A DNA stretch of 64,000 nt from JAXGQD01 sp964574395 (GCA_964574395.1 CAZNNL010000002.1:4786-68785), one strand, 5' to 3'; counted from the first letter of the stretch, positions 55,591 through 64,000 are shown. A program made the numbers and translations. The notes: a model not told the origin generated them from the sequence alone.

Positions 55591-55618
55591 AAATAAAAAA
55601 AGCTCCCTTGCGGGAGCT
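55591..55618 (-). terminator. Terminator of tRNA-Leu
   Basis: Minus strand AGCTCCC, loop GCAA, GGGAGCT then TTTTTTTATTT. Confidence 0.9.
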
Positions 55619-55620
55619 AC

Positions 55621-55706
55621 TGGTGCGGGAAACAGGACTTGAACCTGCATGATCAAGGATCACTAATACCTGAAACTAGCGCGTCTGCCAATTCCGCCAT
55701 TCCCGC
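55621..55706 (-). tRNA. tRNA-Leu (anticodon CAG)
   Basis: 86 bases, class II with a long variable arm and encoded CCA. Acceptor GCGGGAA pairs with TTCCCGC; loop TTCAGGT holds CAG. T arm GGTTCAAGTCC. Confidence 0.96.
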
Positions 55707-55717
55707 AGTACCTGAAA

Positions 55718-55746
55718 ATTCTATATCATATTTTGGGGCTTTGCAA
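55718..55746 (-). promoter_or_regulatory. Promoter of tRNA-Leu
   Basis: Minus strand TTGCAA (55741-55746), 17 bases, TAGAAT (55718-55723). Confidence 0.65.
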
Positions 55747-55828
55747 GTGAACGAGAAATTTCGTTCTTCTTAACATTGACCTGCTATACTTGTAGGTGCG
55801 AGTGGTCTCGCAATTTAGGAGGATTCAT

Positions 55829-57271
55829 ATGAAAAATGGCGTCATGCTTCAATCGTTCGAGTGGAATACTTATGGCGAAGGACGATTTTATAAAGAATTA
55901 GCTAAAAAAGCCAAGGAGCTTAAAGAAGCCGGTATAACGGGCGTCTGGTTACCACCTGCCTCCAAAGGCACTTCAGATATGGACGTTGGCTATGGCGTAT
56001 ACGACTTATATGATTTAGGTGAGTTTGATCAAAAGGGATCCGTACGTACAAAATATGGTACGAAAAAAGAACTCATTGCTGCCATAAAGGCATTAAAGAA
56101 GGAAGGTCTGGAAGTATATGCAGACCTCGTATTAAATCATAAAGCTAACGCAGATGAGACTGAACTTGTCCAGGCAGTTAAAGTAGATCCACAAGACCGT
56201 AACAAAGAAATTTCGGAACCAATGGAAATTGAAGCTTGGACCAAATTTACTTTCCCTGGTCGTGGGAAAAAATACTCTGATTTTCAATGGAACTGGACCC
56301 ATTTTACGGGTGTAGACTCAGATGCACGAACGGGTGAGCATGGTATTTTTAAGCTTATTGGAGCGGACAAAAATTGGTCGCAGAATGTGTCAACCGAATT
56401 AGGCAACTTTGATTATCTCATGTTTGCAGACGTAGACGTTGCGCATCCAGATGTCCGCGAAGAATATTTTAAATATGCAGAATGGTTGGTCAACGAACTC
56501 GGGCTAGATGGCTTTCGCTTAGATGCCGTGAAGCATATCGACTCTGAGTTTATGAACGACTTTATCTCACACATAAAAGCCAAAGCAGGTGATGAATTCT
56601 ATGCCGTAGGTGAGTACTGGCTCTACGATGAGGCAGCAACCAATCATTACTTGTATAAAACAGATTACGATATGGATCTGTTTGACGTTGGTCTACATTT
56701 CAATTTTCAAAACGCCGCCAAAGCAGGCGAAGACTATGACTTAAGAAAAATATTTGATAACAGCATTGTTCAAGAACACCCACAACTTGCTGTGACATTT
56801 GTAGACAATCATGATAGTCAACCAGGTCAAGCTCTAGAATCCTGGGTTGATGCTTGGTTTAAGCCATTGGCTTACGCTATGGTTTTATTGCGTAAAGACG
56901 GCTATCCGTGTGTGTTTGCGGGCGATTACTACGGTATTGAAGGTGACGAACAAAACCAAGGGCATGCTGACTACATTAATCGTCTTATCAAAATTCGTCA
57001 GGAGTTTGTCTTCGGTGAACAGAAAGATCTTTTCCAAGACGAGCACTGTATTGGCTGGGTTTTATATGGTGATGAAAATCATCCTGGCAAAATGGTGGTA
57101 GGCGTCAACAATGCTTCTGATAACGCATTACATGTGGACATGGGTTCAGAAATGGCGGGTAAAACATTCGTCAATAAACTCAATGAAGAACAGGACCAAG
57201 TTGTGTTGGACGAGGATGGCAAAGCAGATTTCCCTATCCCAGGCGGTGGAGTCGCGGTATGGGTAGGCTAA
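55829..57271 (+). CDS. Cytoplasmic alpha-amylase, GH13
   Basis: 480-residue hydrolase of internal alpha-1,4 glucan bonds. No signal peptide, so it is intracellular and acts on glycogen-type or imported maltodextrins. Conserved regions: DLVLNH, GFRLDAVKH (nucleophile Asp), VGEYW (acid/base Glu), FVDNHDSQ (Asp). C-terminal all-beta domain ends in PIPGGGVAVWVG. ATG 55829 follows TAGGAGGA; an extended -10 (TGCTATACT, ending 55790) is upstream. Confidence 0.92.
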   Translation: MKNGVMLQSFEWNTYGEGRFYKELAKKAKELKEAGITGVWLPPASKGTSDMDVGYGVYDLYDLGEFDQKGSVRTKYGTKKELIAAIKALKKEGLEVYADLVLNHKANADETELVQAVKVDPQDRNKEISEPMEIEAWTKFTFPGRGKKYSDFQWNWTHFTGVDSDARTGEHGIFKLIGADKNWSQNVSTELGNFDYLMFADVDVAHPDVREEYFKYAEWLVNELGLDGFRLDAVKHIDSEFMNDFISHIKAKAGDEFYAVGEYWLYDEAATNHYLYKTDYDMDLFDVGLHFNFQNAAKAGEDYDLRKIFDNSIVQEHPQLAVTFVDNHDSQPGQALESWVDAWFKPLAYAMVLLRKDGYPCVFAGDYYGIEGDEQNQGHADYINRLIKIRQEFVFGEQKDLFQDEHCIGWVLYGDENHPGKMVVGVNNASDNALHVDMGSEMAGKTFVNKLNEEQDQVVLDEDGKADFPIPGGGVAVWVG

Positions 57272-57344
57272 TTTCTACTTGAAAAATGAACGTATTTTGT
57301 CTTTACAGTGAATTGCTAGAATATTAATCTTATCTAAACCGTTG

Positions 57345-57614
57345 AATCGGAAAAGTAGAGTAAGTGCTCTGGTTTCAGAGAGTCGCCGCTGGTGTGAATG
57401 CGATACAGGAACTTATTTGAATGGTCCGATGAGGGCGACCTGAGCCGTAGTGTATAAACACTTTGGGGTAGGGAAGACGAAAACCTCGCGTCAGGAGGTG
57501 TGCGCATGTTGGTGCGTATGAGTGGACGTATTTTTACGTCAAGCCGGGTGGTACCGCAGGAGTGAAGACTCTTGTCCCTGCAGCAGCAGTTTAGGGGACA
57601 TGGGTCATTTTTTA
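57345..57614 (+). promoter_or_regulatory. T-box leader, tryptophan specifier (TGG)
   Basis: A ~270-base leader before trpB2 contains the T-box sequence GGGTGGTACCGC (57546-57557). Stem I carries AGAGAGTCGCCGCTGG. A specifier-loop-like GAA-TGG-TCC (57419-57427) puts the Trp codon TGG at 57422-57424. A terminator (TGTCCCT with AGGGGACA, then TTTTTT) closes near 57614. Uncharged tRNA-Trp would open transcription of trpB2. An extended -10 (TGCTAGAAT) ends at 57322. Confidence 0.92.
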
Positions 57615-57648
57615 TGCCTTTGTCTCAAAAGAAAAGGAGAAGAGATCA

Positions 57649-59034
57649 ATGGCTAAACAGATTCCTTACAAAACCATCTTAAAAGAAGATGAAATTCCAA
57701 AGGCGTATTACAATGTTACCGCGGATATGAAAACAATTCATCGACCGATTCTGAATCCCGGTACTATGCAGCCGATGACGGTAGACGAGCTTTCTGCGGT
57801 GTTTTGCCGAGAATTAGCAGCACAAGAATTGAATCATACTGATCGGTTTATCCCAATTCCAGAAGAGGTCCAAGAATTTTATAAGATGTATCGTCCGTCG
57901 CCCCTTGTCCGTGCGTACTTTTTAGAAAAGGCACTAGGCACCCCTGCCCATATTTACTATAAATTCGAGGGTGGAAATACTTCGGGCTCGCACAAACTAA
58001 ACTCAGCTATTGCTCAGGCATATTACGCCAAGAAGCAAGGCTTGAAGGGCATTACGACAGAAACAGGTGCTGGTCAATGGGGTACAGCCTTGTCTATGGC
58101 TTGCGCGTACTTTGACTTAGACTTAAAAGTGTTTATGGTTAAAGTATCAGCCGAGCAAAAACCGTACAGAAAGATTGTCATGGAGACTTACGGTGCCTCC
58201 GTAACGCCTTCACCTTCAAATACAACCGAAACAGGACGCAAAATGTTGGCAGAAAACCCAACGAGCGGCGGATCCTTAGGCTCCGCGATATCGGAAGCTG
58301 TTGAAACGGCCATGGGTTCGGAAGACTATCGCTACACCTTAGGTTCTGTACTAAATCAGGTGCTCTTACACCAGTCCATCATTGGTCTCGAGACAAAAGC
58401 AGCCTTAGACAAAATTGAAGTCGAAGCTGATATTGTGATTGGTTGTGCGGGTGGCGGATCAAATTTAGGTGGCTTGATGTCAGCATTTATGATGGACAAA
58501 CTGGCAGGGAAGCGTGCACCATACTTTATTGCGGTTGAGCCTGCATCCTGTCCTTCGTTGACGCGTGGTCGTTTTGCCTATGACTTTTGTGATATGGGTC
58601 AAGTGACACCATTGGCAAAAATGTACACCCTAGGTGCGACCTACCTTCCTTCACCGAGTCATGCAGGAGGCCTACGTTTTCATGGCATGAGCCCCATTCT
58701 TTCACAGCTCTATCATGATGGTTTTATTGATGAAGCACGTGCAGTAACGCAAAATGAGATTTTCGAGGCAGCAACATTGTTCTCAAGAACTGAGGGCCTT
58801 TTACCTGCACCTGAGTCCGCTCACGCGATTCATGCTGCCATCGATGAAGCAATGAAGTGTAAAGAAAGTGGCGAACACAAAAACATCGTCTTTGGTTTGA
58901 CAGGAACTGGTTACTTTGACTTAGCTGCCTACCAAGCATTTAATGAAGGCAATTTAAGCGATAAACTCCCCAGTGATGAAGACTTAGCACTAGGATTTTC
59001 TAGAATTCCTGCTCAACCCGACTCAAACGAGTAG
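57649..59034 (+). CDS. trpB2: TrpB2-type tryptophan synthase beta chain, stand-alone
   Basis: 461-residue PLP enzyme joining indole and serine. PLP Lys is in GSHKLNSA; TETGAGQWGTAL, GCAGGGSNLGG and ATYLPSPSHAGG are typical of TrpB2, as is the length (TrpB1 is about 400). No trpA follows, so the enzyme probably uses free indole or works with a distant TrpA. The Trp T-box links it firmly to tryptophan supply. Overlaps the convergent ABC gene by 12 bases. Confidence 0.93.
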   Translation: MAKQIPYKTILKEDEIPKAYYNVTADMKTIHRPILNPGTMQPMTVDELSAVFCRELAAQELNHTDRFIPIPEEVQEFYKMYRPSPLVRAYFLEKALGTPAHIYYKFEGGNTSGSHKLNSAIAQAYYAKKQGLKGITTETGAGQWGTALSMACAYFDLDLKVFMVKVSAEQKPYRKIVMETYGASVTPSPSNTTETGRKMLAENPTSGGSLGSAISEAVETAMGSEDYRYTLGSVLNQVLLHQSIIGLETKAALDKIEVEADIVIGCAGGGSNLGGLMSAFMMDKLAGKRAPYFIAVEPASCPSLTRGRFAYDFCDMGQVTPLAKMYTLGATYLPSPSHAGGLRFHGMSPILSQLYHDGFIDEARAVTQNEIFEAATLFSRTEGLLPAPESAHAIHAAIDEAMKCKESGEHKNIVFGLTGTGYFDLAAYQAFNEGNLSDKLPSDEDLALGFSRIPAQPDSNE

Positions 59035-59778
59035 CTCTAAAATTTGTTTTTTATAGTTCAAGAATTCCGGCTGGAGATAAAAATCTGGCCGGCGCTTGAG
59101 CGTTTGATCTATCACGATTTCATGTGCGATTTGGCCAGGGTTGGCTGTCAGTATTAAGATTCGATCCGAGAGCTTAATCGCTTCGTCAACATCGTGCGTA
59201 ATAAACAATGTCGACAGTTGTAGTTTTTCCATGATGTTCAAATACCAGCTGTGGACTTGTGCTTTAGTTATTGCGTCAAGCGCTGAAAATGGTTCATCCA
59301 AGAGAGCGACATCTTGGGAGAATAGATAGGTGCGTAAGAGTGCTGCACGTTGCGCCATGCCTCCAGATATTTGATGTGGATATTTGTGCTCAAAGCCAGC
59401 AAGTCCGAAAGCAGAGAAGTAAGGGGCAGCTTTTGCCCTTGCTGCATCGCGCGAAACGCCTTTGACTAAGAGAGGTAGGCAAACATTATCTAATATAGTC
59501 AAATGCTTTAGTAAGAGATCCTTTTGCAACATGTAAGCAACCTGGCCTTGCTTGCCGGTGATATCAACACCACGCAGGCATATGTTGCCTTCGTCAGGCA
59601 AAAGCAAGCCGGAGATTAGGTTGAAAAGGGTCGTTTTGCCACTACCACTAATGCCTAAAAGCGAGATAATCTCACCTTGATAAAGTTTTAGGTCAACATT
59701 ATCTAAGACTTCGTGCTCACCAAAGCTTTTACTCAGTTTATTAACTTCTAAAACTAGATTATCAGGGGAGGTAGTCAT
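59023..59778 (-). CDS. thiZ: ABC transporter ATP-binding protein, thiamine precursor (ThiZ-like)
   Basis: 251-residue ATPase: Walker A GISGSGKTT, signature ISGGMAQRAAL, Walker B VALLDEP, switch His in THDVDEA. SsuB/TauB subclass. It is the last gene of a TPP-riboswitch operon with a ThiY-like binding protein and a permease. ATG 59778 overlaps the binding protein by 17 bases; the ORF extends further upstream without a ribosome site. Confidence 0.86.
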   Translation of the reverse strand: MTTSPDNLVLEVNKLSKSFGEHEVLDNVDLKLYQGEIISLLGISGSGKTTLFNLISGLLLPDEGNICLRGVDITGKQGQVAYMLQKDLLLKHLTILDNVCLPLLVKGVSRDAARAKAAPYFSAFGLAGFEHKYPHQISGGMAQRAALLRTYLFSQDVALLDEPFSALDAITKAQVHSWYLNIMEKLQLSTLFITHDVDEAIKLSDRILILTANPGQIAHEIVIDQTLKRRPDFYLQPEFLNYKKQILELLV

Positions 59779-60790
59779 TCGTGAAACCTGTATCCTTAGG
59801 TATTTCTTGCTCAATCAGTTGATTATCCCAGAGCCACGCATAAAAAGCATTCCAACGCTCAGGACTAATTTCTCCCCAGCGAGTGCCATCAGCGATATAT
59901 TGCTTTGCCAACCACGATTGACTTGCTTTGACTAGCTTAGGGTCCAGTTCAGGTGCTGCTTCCAAAAGAATGTCTGCAGCCGCTTCAGGATTTTCAATGG
60001 CATAATTGTAGCCCTTTGTTGTAGCGCGTAAGAAAGCTTTTACAATTTCTGGGTCTTCGGCTAAAAGCTTATCATTTGCAATGATGGTTGGGGAGTAATA
60101 ATCAAAGACAGGGTTAATGTCGGCAAAATTCCAATAGTTGGTATCGAGCCCCGCCAATTGCGTGGCAATGCCATCCCACGCATAGAAAATCCAAACTGCA
60201 TCAATATTAGTCTGTAAGGCGCTGACGACATCAGTCACCATAGATGGAATGAGCTCTAGTTGTGAGAAATCACCACCAGCAGTTTCCATCACATTCTTCA
60301 TCATTGCTTGCTCGACTGGTAAGCCCCAAGTGGCATACTTTTTACCTTCAAGTCCTTTTGGAGTAGCGATGTTTTTATCTTTCAGTGAGATAACACCCGA
60401 GGTATTGTGATTGATGATTGCTGCGATGCTGGTGACGGGGAGTGGGGTAGAGGAAGTATAAGCAGGGGCGATGCTGTCTTGAAAAGATACTGCAAAATCA
60501 GCATTCCCTGCCGCTACAAGTGCCTCAGCTCCACCCTCAGGCGGTTGTTGAATATCCAAGTCTATGCCTTCTTCTTCGAAATATGCAAGTTTTTTGGCAA
60601 CATATATACCCGTGTGATTGGTGTTTGGAGTCCAATCAAGAATAAAACTCATTTTCCTTAGTGCGGTTTTTTCGGAATCACTCGTTTTAGTGCTTGTTTG
60701 TACATTTGTAGTCGTTGTGCCTGCACACGCTGTTAGTCCAATCATTATTGAAAAACTAAGTAATACCGCTAATGCTTTGATATTTTTCAT
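59762..60790 (-). CDS. thiY: ThiY-like pyrimidine-precursor binding lipoprotein
   Basis: 342-residue lipoprotein: signal peptide with lipobox LTAC (Cys22), then NMT1/ThiY domain starting SFILDWTPNTNHTGIYVAKKLAYF, with PEGGAEALVAAG. Family members bind formylaminopyrimidine or HMP. The riboswitch context supports a thiamine-precursor ligand. Overlaps the permease gene by 4 bases (ATGA). Confidence 0.88.
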   Translation of the reverse strand: MKNIKALAVLLSFSIMIGLTACAGTTTTNVQTSTKTSDSEKTALRKMSFILDWTPNTNHTGIYVAKKLAYFEEEGIDLDIQQPPEGGAEALVAAGNADFAVSFQDSIAPAYTSSTPLPVTSIAAIINHNTSGVISLKDKNIATPKGLEGKKYATWGLPVEQAMMKNVMETAGGDFSQLELIPSMVTDVVSALQTNIDAVWIFYAWDGIATQLAGLDTNYWNFADINPVFDYYSPTIIANDKLLAEDPEIVKAFLRATTKGYNYAIENPEAAADILLEAAPELDPKLVKASQSWLAKQYIADGTRWGEISPERWNAFYAWLWDNQLIEQEIPKDTGFTNDYLP

Positions 60791-61560
60791 TCTTTCATTT
60801 CCTTTCTATCCCATGGCATTGCAATTTTCTTGATATAGTCGAGCAGGCTCAGGAGAGCTAAGCTCAGCATAGATATAAGAAAAATGACAGCGAACATTTT
60901 GTCGTATGAGTAAGAAGCTTTGACCCTAGTCATGTAGACCCCCAGACCTTGATTGCCACCTAACCATTCCGCTATGACAGCACCTACGACTGCATATGAT
61001 GCGGCTATTTTTAGAGAAGAAAAAAACGGTGTAAGGCTACTAGGCCATTTGATGTATTTAAAGATTTGGGCTTTACTGGCCCCCATTGCTTGTAACAGTT
61101 TTATCTCATCTGGATCAGCGCTGCGGAATCCTTCCAGAAGATTAGTCGTAATTGGGAAGAAAGTTACGATGAGAATCAAAACGACTTTTGGCGCAATCCC
61201 ATAACCCATCCACAACACGAGCAGTGGAGCAATAGCAACCGTCGGAATGGTTTGCGTAAGCACGAGAATGGGATAGAGCGCCCGTCTCATGATAGTAAAG
61301 CGATCCATTAGCAGCGCAAACACAAAACCTAGTAAAATGCCTAAGCCTAAACCTAAGCCAGCTTCCCAAAGTGTAATCCACAAGTTTTTCATGAGTAAGG
61401 GAAAATCATTCACGAAAGCCTTAAGTACATCTATTGGAGATGGCAAAAGAAACTTCGGCACCAAGCCCAAGCTTGATACGCTTTGCCAAACAATTAACAA
61501 AACGATAATTAGAAGTGGCGCATAAAGATTAATGCGAATATTTGCCAACTTTTTCATCAA
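60787..61560 (-). CDS. thiX: ABC permease, thiamine precursor (ThiX-like)
   Basis: 257 residues, about six membrane helices, EAA-like loop (EGFRSADPDEIKLLQAMGASKAQIFKYIKWP). BPD transport class (SsuC/ThiX). Second gene after the thiamine-binding protein; overlaps it by about 30 bases and the binding protein by 4. Confidence 0.87.
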   Translation of the reverse strand: MMKKLANIRINLYAPLLIIVLLIVWQSVSSLGLVPKFLLPSPIDVLKAFVNDFPLLMKNLWITLWEAGLGLGLGILLGFVFALLMDRFTIMRRALYPILVLTQTIPTVAIAPLLVLWMGYGIAPKVVLILIVTFFPITTNLLEGFRSADPDEIKLLQAMGASKAQIFKYIKWPSSLTPFFSSLKIAASYAVVGAVIAEWLGGNQGLGVYMTRVKASYSYDKMFAVIFLISMLSLALLSLLDYIKKIAMPWDRKEMKE

Positions 61561-61834
61561 TACTCAAAATCTCCTGCTCCGGTGCATAAGATGTCTTAAT
61601 ATACGCTGAAACTGCATCAGCACCTGCTTCTATACAAATTTCATGACAACGTCTAATAATCTGCATAAGCGTATCAAAATCCCCTTCGACAGTTGTTTCG
61701 AAAGGTCCGACAAAAAACTTTAACCCGGTTGAGGCAATGTATGCGATAACCTCATCAACGATACGTACAACTTCAGCAGTACTAGTATCTTTTGACCTTG
61801 GTAGTACTTGTATGGCAATACTTGAATGGACCAT
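61529..61834 (-). CDS. MTH1187/YkoF-type thiamine-binding protein
   Basis: 101 residues of the COG0011 family: AIQVLPRSKDTSTAEVVRIVDEVIAYI, GPFETTVEGDFDTLM. These small proteins bind thiamine or HMP and are found beside ThiXYZ genes. ATG 61834 follows AAGGAGG by five bases. First gene after the TPP riboswitch. Confidence 0.85.
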   Translation of the reverse strand: MVHSSIAIQVLPRSKDTSTAEVVRIVDEVIAYIASTGLKFFVGPFETTVEGDFDTLMQIIRRCHEICIEAGADAVSAYIKTSYAPEQEILSIDEKVGKYSH

Positions 61835-61881
61835 GATAATCCTCCTTATGGTTAAACCTGAAGGAGACCGTGGTCTAATTA

Positions 61882-61907
61882 AAAAGACCCGGTACACAGC
61901 CGAGTCG
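61882..61907 (-). terminator. Riboswitch expression-platform terminator
   Basis: Minus strand GACTCGG, 7-base loop, CCGGGTC then TTTTTAATT, placed between the TPP aptamer and the first gene. When TPP binds, this likely forms and stops transcription. Confidence 0.82.
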
Positions 61908-61921
61908 CAATACGTTTAAGT

Positions 61922-62010
61922 ATGTTCCCTCCGCCGGCATTATCCGAACAGGTTTTGAGGGTCAGGTGGCTCACCACCTCTCTCAGCCGAGTTATCTCAG
62001 CTCCCCTTAT
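61922..62010 (-). promoter_or_regulatory. TPP riboswitch (THI box)
   Basis: Minus strand order: GGGGAGC, CTGAGA-GAGG, ACCCT, ACCTG, TAATGCC, GGAGGGAA, the conserved THI-box pieces. The P3-type hairpin is AGGTGG/CCACCT. It controls the thiamine-precursor uptake operon. Confidence 0.95.
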
Positions 62011-62024
62011 CAATCTATAGTTTA

Positions 62025-62053
62025 ACGATAGGCGTGAAACGGATAAATGTCAA
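62025..62053 (-). promoter_or_regulatory. Promoter of the TPP-riboswitch operon
   Basis: Minus strand TTGACA (62048-62053), 17 bases, TATCGT (62025-62030). Confidence 0.55.
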
Positions 62054-62069
62054 CTAGCTACTTAGCTAG

Positions 62070-63143
62070 CTAATCTAACATCGCCTCTAAAAACCGAATT
62101 TCCAAACGCTCAGGATCTACTTCGACCTCCACTCCGTAGGGCAGGACGCAGCGTGGATAGGCGTGGCCAAAATTGACGTTGTATAAGACAGGAAGCGTCG
62201 GATTATCAATGACTTCAACTAAAACTTGTTTATATTCTCCGTAACCGACTTCGTTTTGGGGTTTGCCCACAAGGATGCCATGGATGACATCAAAGATTCC
62301 GCGGCTCTTTAGGGTCTGGAGCATTTTGCCAAAAACATCCGGACTAACTTGAGCTTCGCTTGTTTCGATAAAGAGAATCTTCCCACGCCATGTATTTAAA
62401 TCGGGAAAAATTGCATACTTTTCAGACAGCGCTTTCTGTTCCGGATCGCTGGCAGACGTCAGGGTTTCATACAGTGTTTCCAAACATCCGCCAAGTAGAC
62501 GACCTCTGAACGGCTCATTGCTCTGCAGCATCTGAAAGCCATGCTTCTCAGGATGGCGCACACGCTCCGTTCCTATTTGAGACGCAGAAAAATCTGTCCT
62601 TTCTTCGTACCAATAAGCGCTAGAAACAATAGGCTGAGGTGGTGCGGGACTGAAATACTGGCTAAATGCTTCTTTGGTATAGGCTAGCATGTCGCCGGCC
62701 ATTTCTGAGAGATCATTAATGTAGTTGGGCCCATAAAATGAAACCATGCCAAGCTTGAAAAACATCAGATGATTGACAGTGCTATCTGAAAATCCAGTAA
62801 AGATTTTGGGCTTTGTTTGTACAAGCTGACAAAATGTAGGGTCGTCCAATAAATAAGGTAGGAGGCGATACGTATCCTCCCCACCGATTGCAGCAATGAT
62901 TCCTCGTATTTCGTCATCGGCGAAAGCCTGCTTCAAATCAGCAGCCCTCGCTTCAGGATGATTCATTAAATACTCTATACCTTTTAAAGCGTTGGGCATG
63001 AAAACGGGTTCCAAGCCAAATGAACGTAAGCGCTTCGTCCCTAAGTCCAAATAATGCTGGCAAAAATCCTCTCCCAATTTCCCATCGGAAAGGCTCACAA
63101 TTGCGACTTTATCACCATTATTCAATGCTTTCGGTTTAATCAT
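62070..63143 (-). CDS. S66 peptidase, LD-carboxypeptidase/MccF-like
   Basis: 357 residues. Nucleophile Ser in GFSDSTVNHL (about residue 115), Glu in FIETSEAQ and a final His region (NFGHAYPRCVLPYG) match the S66 Ser-Glu-His triad. Relatives trim peptidoglycan tetrapeptides or cleave microcin C-type peptidyl nucleotides. Length and GGEDTYRLLPYL favour the MccF-like branch. It is 16 bases after an ABC ATPase gene, so it may act on a compound moved by that transporter. Confidence 0.85.
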   Translation of the reverse strand: MIKPKALNNGDKVAIVSLSDGKLGEDFCQHYLDLGTKRLRSFGLEPVFMPNALKGIEYLMNHPEARAADLKQAFADDEIRGIIAAIGGEDTYRLLPYLLDDPTFCQLVQTKPKIFTGFSDSTVNHLMFFKLGMVSFYGPNYINDLSEMAGDMLAYTKEAFSQYFSPAPPQPIVSSAYWYEERTDFSASQIGTERVRHPEKHGFQMLQSNEPFRGRLLGGCLETLYETLTSASDPEQKALSEKYAIFPDLNTWRGKILFIETSEAQVSPDVFGKMLQTLKSRGIFDVIHGILVGKPQNEVGYGEYKQVLVEVIDNPTLPVLYNVNFGHAYPRCVLPYGVEVEVDPERLEIRFLEAMLD

Positions 63144-63159
63144 CGATTGTTTACCTTTC

Positions 63160-63933
63160 TCAATTCCCCATTTCTATAGAAATGTTATTAAAGATGCTCA
63201 GGATGTCATCCAGGATGATGGCTTCCTTGATCGCATCTTGTTTATCTAGAATCACGGTGCCTTCGTGCATCATCAAAATACGGTTGCCGTAGTCCAGTGC
63301 GAAACGCAGGTTGTGCGTGACCATGATGACGGTAAAATCGCTTTGAGATACCAGTTTGTCCGTCAGTTCCATGACCGTCTGGGAGGAGCGTGGATCTAAG
63401 GCTGCGGTGTGTTCATCTAAAATCAGTAAATCCGGTTTCACTAGTGTGGACATCAGAAGGGCAAGGGCTTGGCGCTGCCCACCGGATAAGGTGCCACATT
63501 TTTGATGCATGCGGTTCTCGAGGTTCATCCCCAAAGGTTCAAGCATGCTGGCAAAACGATCCCTAGATCTCCCACTCACTCCACGTTTCAAACCGTAAGC
63601 TTTGCCCTTACCTTCGGCAATCGCTAAATTTTCCAACACCGTCATATCGGCTGCTGTTCCTTTGGCAGGATCTTGAAATACACGTCCAATCTTACGATTA
63701 CGCACATGTTCAGAGAGTTTCGTCAGGTCTGTGCCGTCTAGTAGAATGTGGCCGCTTTCTAAATCGATAGTGCCGCAGATGAGGTTGAGGAGTGACGTTT
63801 TGCCAGAACCATTAGAACCAATGATAGAGACGAACTGTTTATCGGGTACGAAAAGATTAAAGTTTGTAAATAAAACATGCGCATCAGGCGAACCTGCCAA
63901 ATATGTTTTATTGATATTTTTAAGTTCCAGCAC
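63160..63933 (-). CDS. ABC transporter ATPase (COG1101 / TrpXYZ-like type)
   Basis: 257 residues: Walker A GSNGSGKTS, signature LSGGQRQALAL, Walker B LLILDEHTAALDPR, switch His in THNLRFALDYG. LDEHTAALDP with His after Glu is typical of the ATPase paired with PF04392 binding proteins, whose ligands include tryptophan or tyrosine in streptococci. GTG 63933 overlaps the end of an upstream gene by 14 bases. Confidence 0.87.
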   Translation of the reverse strand: MLELKNINKTYLAGSPDAHVLFTNFNLFVPDKQFVSIIGSNGSGKTSLLNLICGTIDLESGHILLDGTDLTKLSEHVRNRKIGRVFQDPAKGTAADMTVLENLAIAEGKGKAYGLKRGVSGRSRDRFASMLEPLGMNLENRMHQKCGTLSGGQRQALALLMSTLVKPDLLILDEHTAALDPRSSQTVMELTDKLVSQSDFTVIMVTHNLRFALDYGNRILMMHEGTVILDKQDAIKEAIILDDILSIFNNISIEMGN

Positions 63934-64000
63934 GACGTTGTTCTCCTTTCTGATTAAGTTGATTGAGCAACAAAACGAGTAGGAAAAGCACGCCCCTGAT
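63920..64000 (-). CDS. Partial upstream gene, probable ABC permease C-terminus
   Basis: The minus-strand frame from the window edge reads GVLFLLVLLLNQ followed by a basic tail and TAA at 63920-63922, 26 residues. A hydrophobic end just before an ABC ATPase gene suits its permease partner. The remainder is outside the window. Confidence 0.5.
   Translation of the reverse strand: MRGVLFLLVLLLNQLNQKGEQRRAGT

Noticed and set aside
55773..55790. TTGACC as -35 for the amylase
   Set aside because: It is three bases from TATACT; the extended -10 TGCTATACT better explains promoter activity.
62820..62845. Third copy of the intergenic repeat unit (TTTGTACAAGCTGACAAAA)
   Set aside because: It lies inside the S66 peptidase coding sequence, lacks partner units and encodes conserved protein, so the similarity is chance.

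Overview
The window is a moderately AT-rich chromosomal segment from a low-GC Gram-positive bacterium, most likely a fermentative, non-sporulating member of the Clostridia. The basis is gene order and content: efp, an Asp23/AmaP/DUF2273 envelope trio, nusB-xseA-xseB-ispA-dxs-nadK-recN, rny and ymdB, phoH-pgpH-ybeY-era-recO, oxygen-independent HemZ, a T-box leader and a TPP riboswitch. The sporulation genes that often sit in these neighbourhoods (spoIIIA cluster, spoVS) are not seen. Genus cannot be fixed from sequence alone.

Layout. 1-9106: a partial acyl-CoA thioesterase, a membrane protein, a HAD phosphatase, a DUF3810 metalloprotease-like protein, hemZ, then aroK-ppx-ppk1 (shikimate and polyphosphate metabolism). 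9107-9704: an unusual ~190-bp repeat element, then tRNA-Gly and tRNA-Arg. 9774-14197 (minus strand): a GntR/ABC exporter operon and glucose PTS genes, where ptsG carries a 1-nt frameshift. 14358-18630: a type IIA topoisomerase pair. 18691-23011 (minus strand): aspartokinase and a two-component system, followed by a second copy of the ~190-bp repeat. 23419-35473: a housekeeping block from a YqeG phosphatase through efp, envelope stress proteins, nusB, exonuclease VII, isoprenoid genes, NAD kinase, RecN and a pseudouridine synthase.

37188-43430: between rny and ymdB lies a catechol meta-cleavage island: XylT-type ferredoxin, catechol 2,3-dioxygenase, IclR regulator, ring-product hydrolase, 2-oxopent-4-enoate hydratase, acylating acetaldehyde dehydrogenase and 4-hydroxy-2-oxovalerate aldolase. 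The dioxygenase has an in-frame TAA at codon 55 and the hydrolase a frameshift, while the three lower-pathway enzymes and the regulator are intact. The upper, O2-using half looks lost and the lower half, yielding pyruvate and acetyl-CoA, looks kept.

43478-64000: ymdB, lspA, rluD, phoH, pgpH, a single gene fusing YbeY to Era, recO, a RecB/Cas4-like nuclease-XPD helicase, a small HPr-like protein, an AraC regulator, tRNA-Leu, a cytoplasmic alpha-amylase, a Trp T-box controlling a stand-alone TrpB2, a TPP-riboswitch thiamine-precursor ABC operon, and an S66 peptidase joined to an ABC transporter that runs off the window.

Main items for a second look: the two-copy four-unit repeat element, the decayed meta-cleavage island with its predicted operator, the YbeY-Era fusion, three genes whose best start is AUA or AUU, and the T-box-controlled orphan TrpB2. 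I could run no searches; family calls rest on motif and length recognition. Three single-base lesions (ptsG, dioxygenase, hydrolase) could be real decay or assembly errors, and raw reads would decide.
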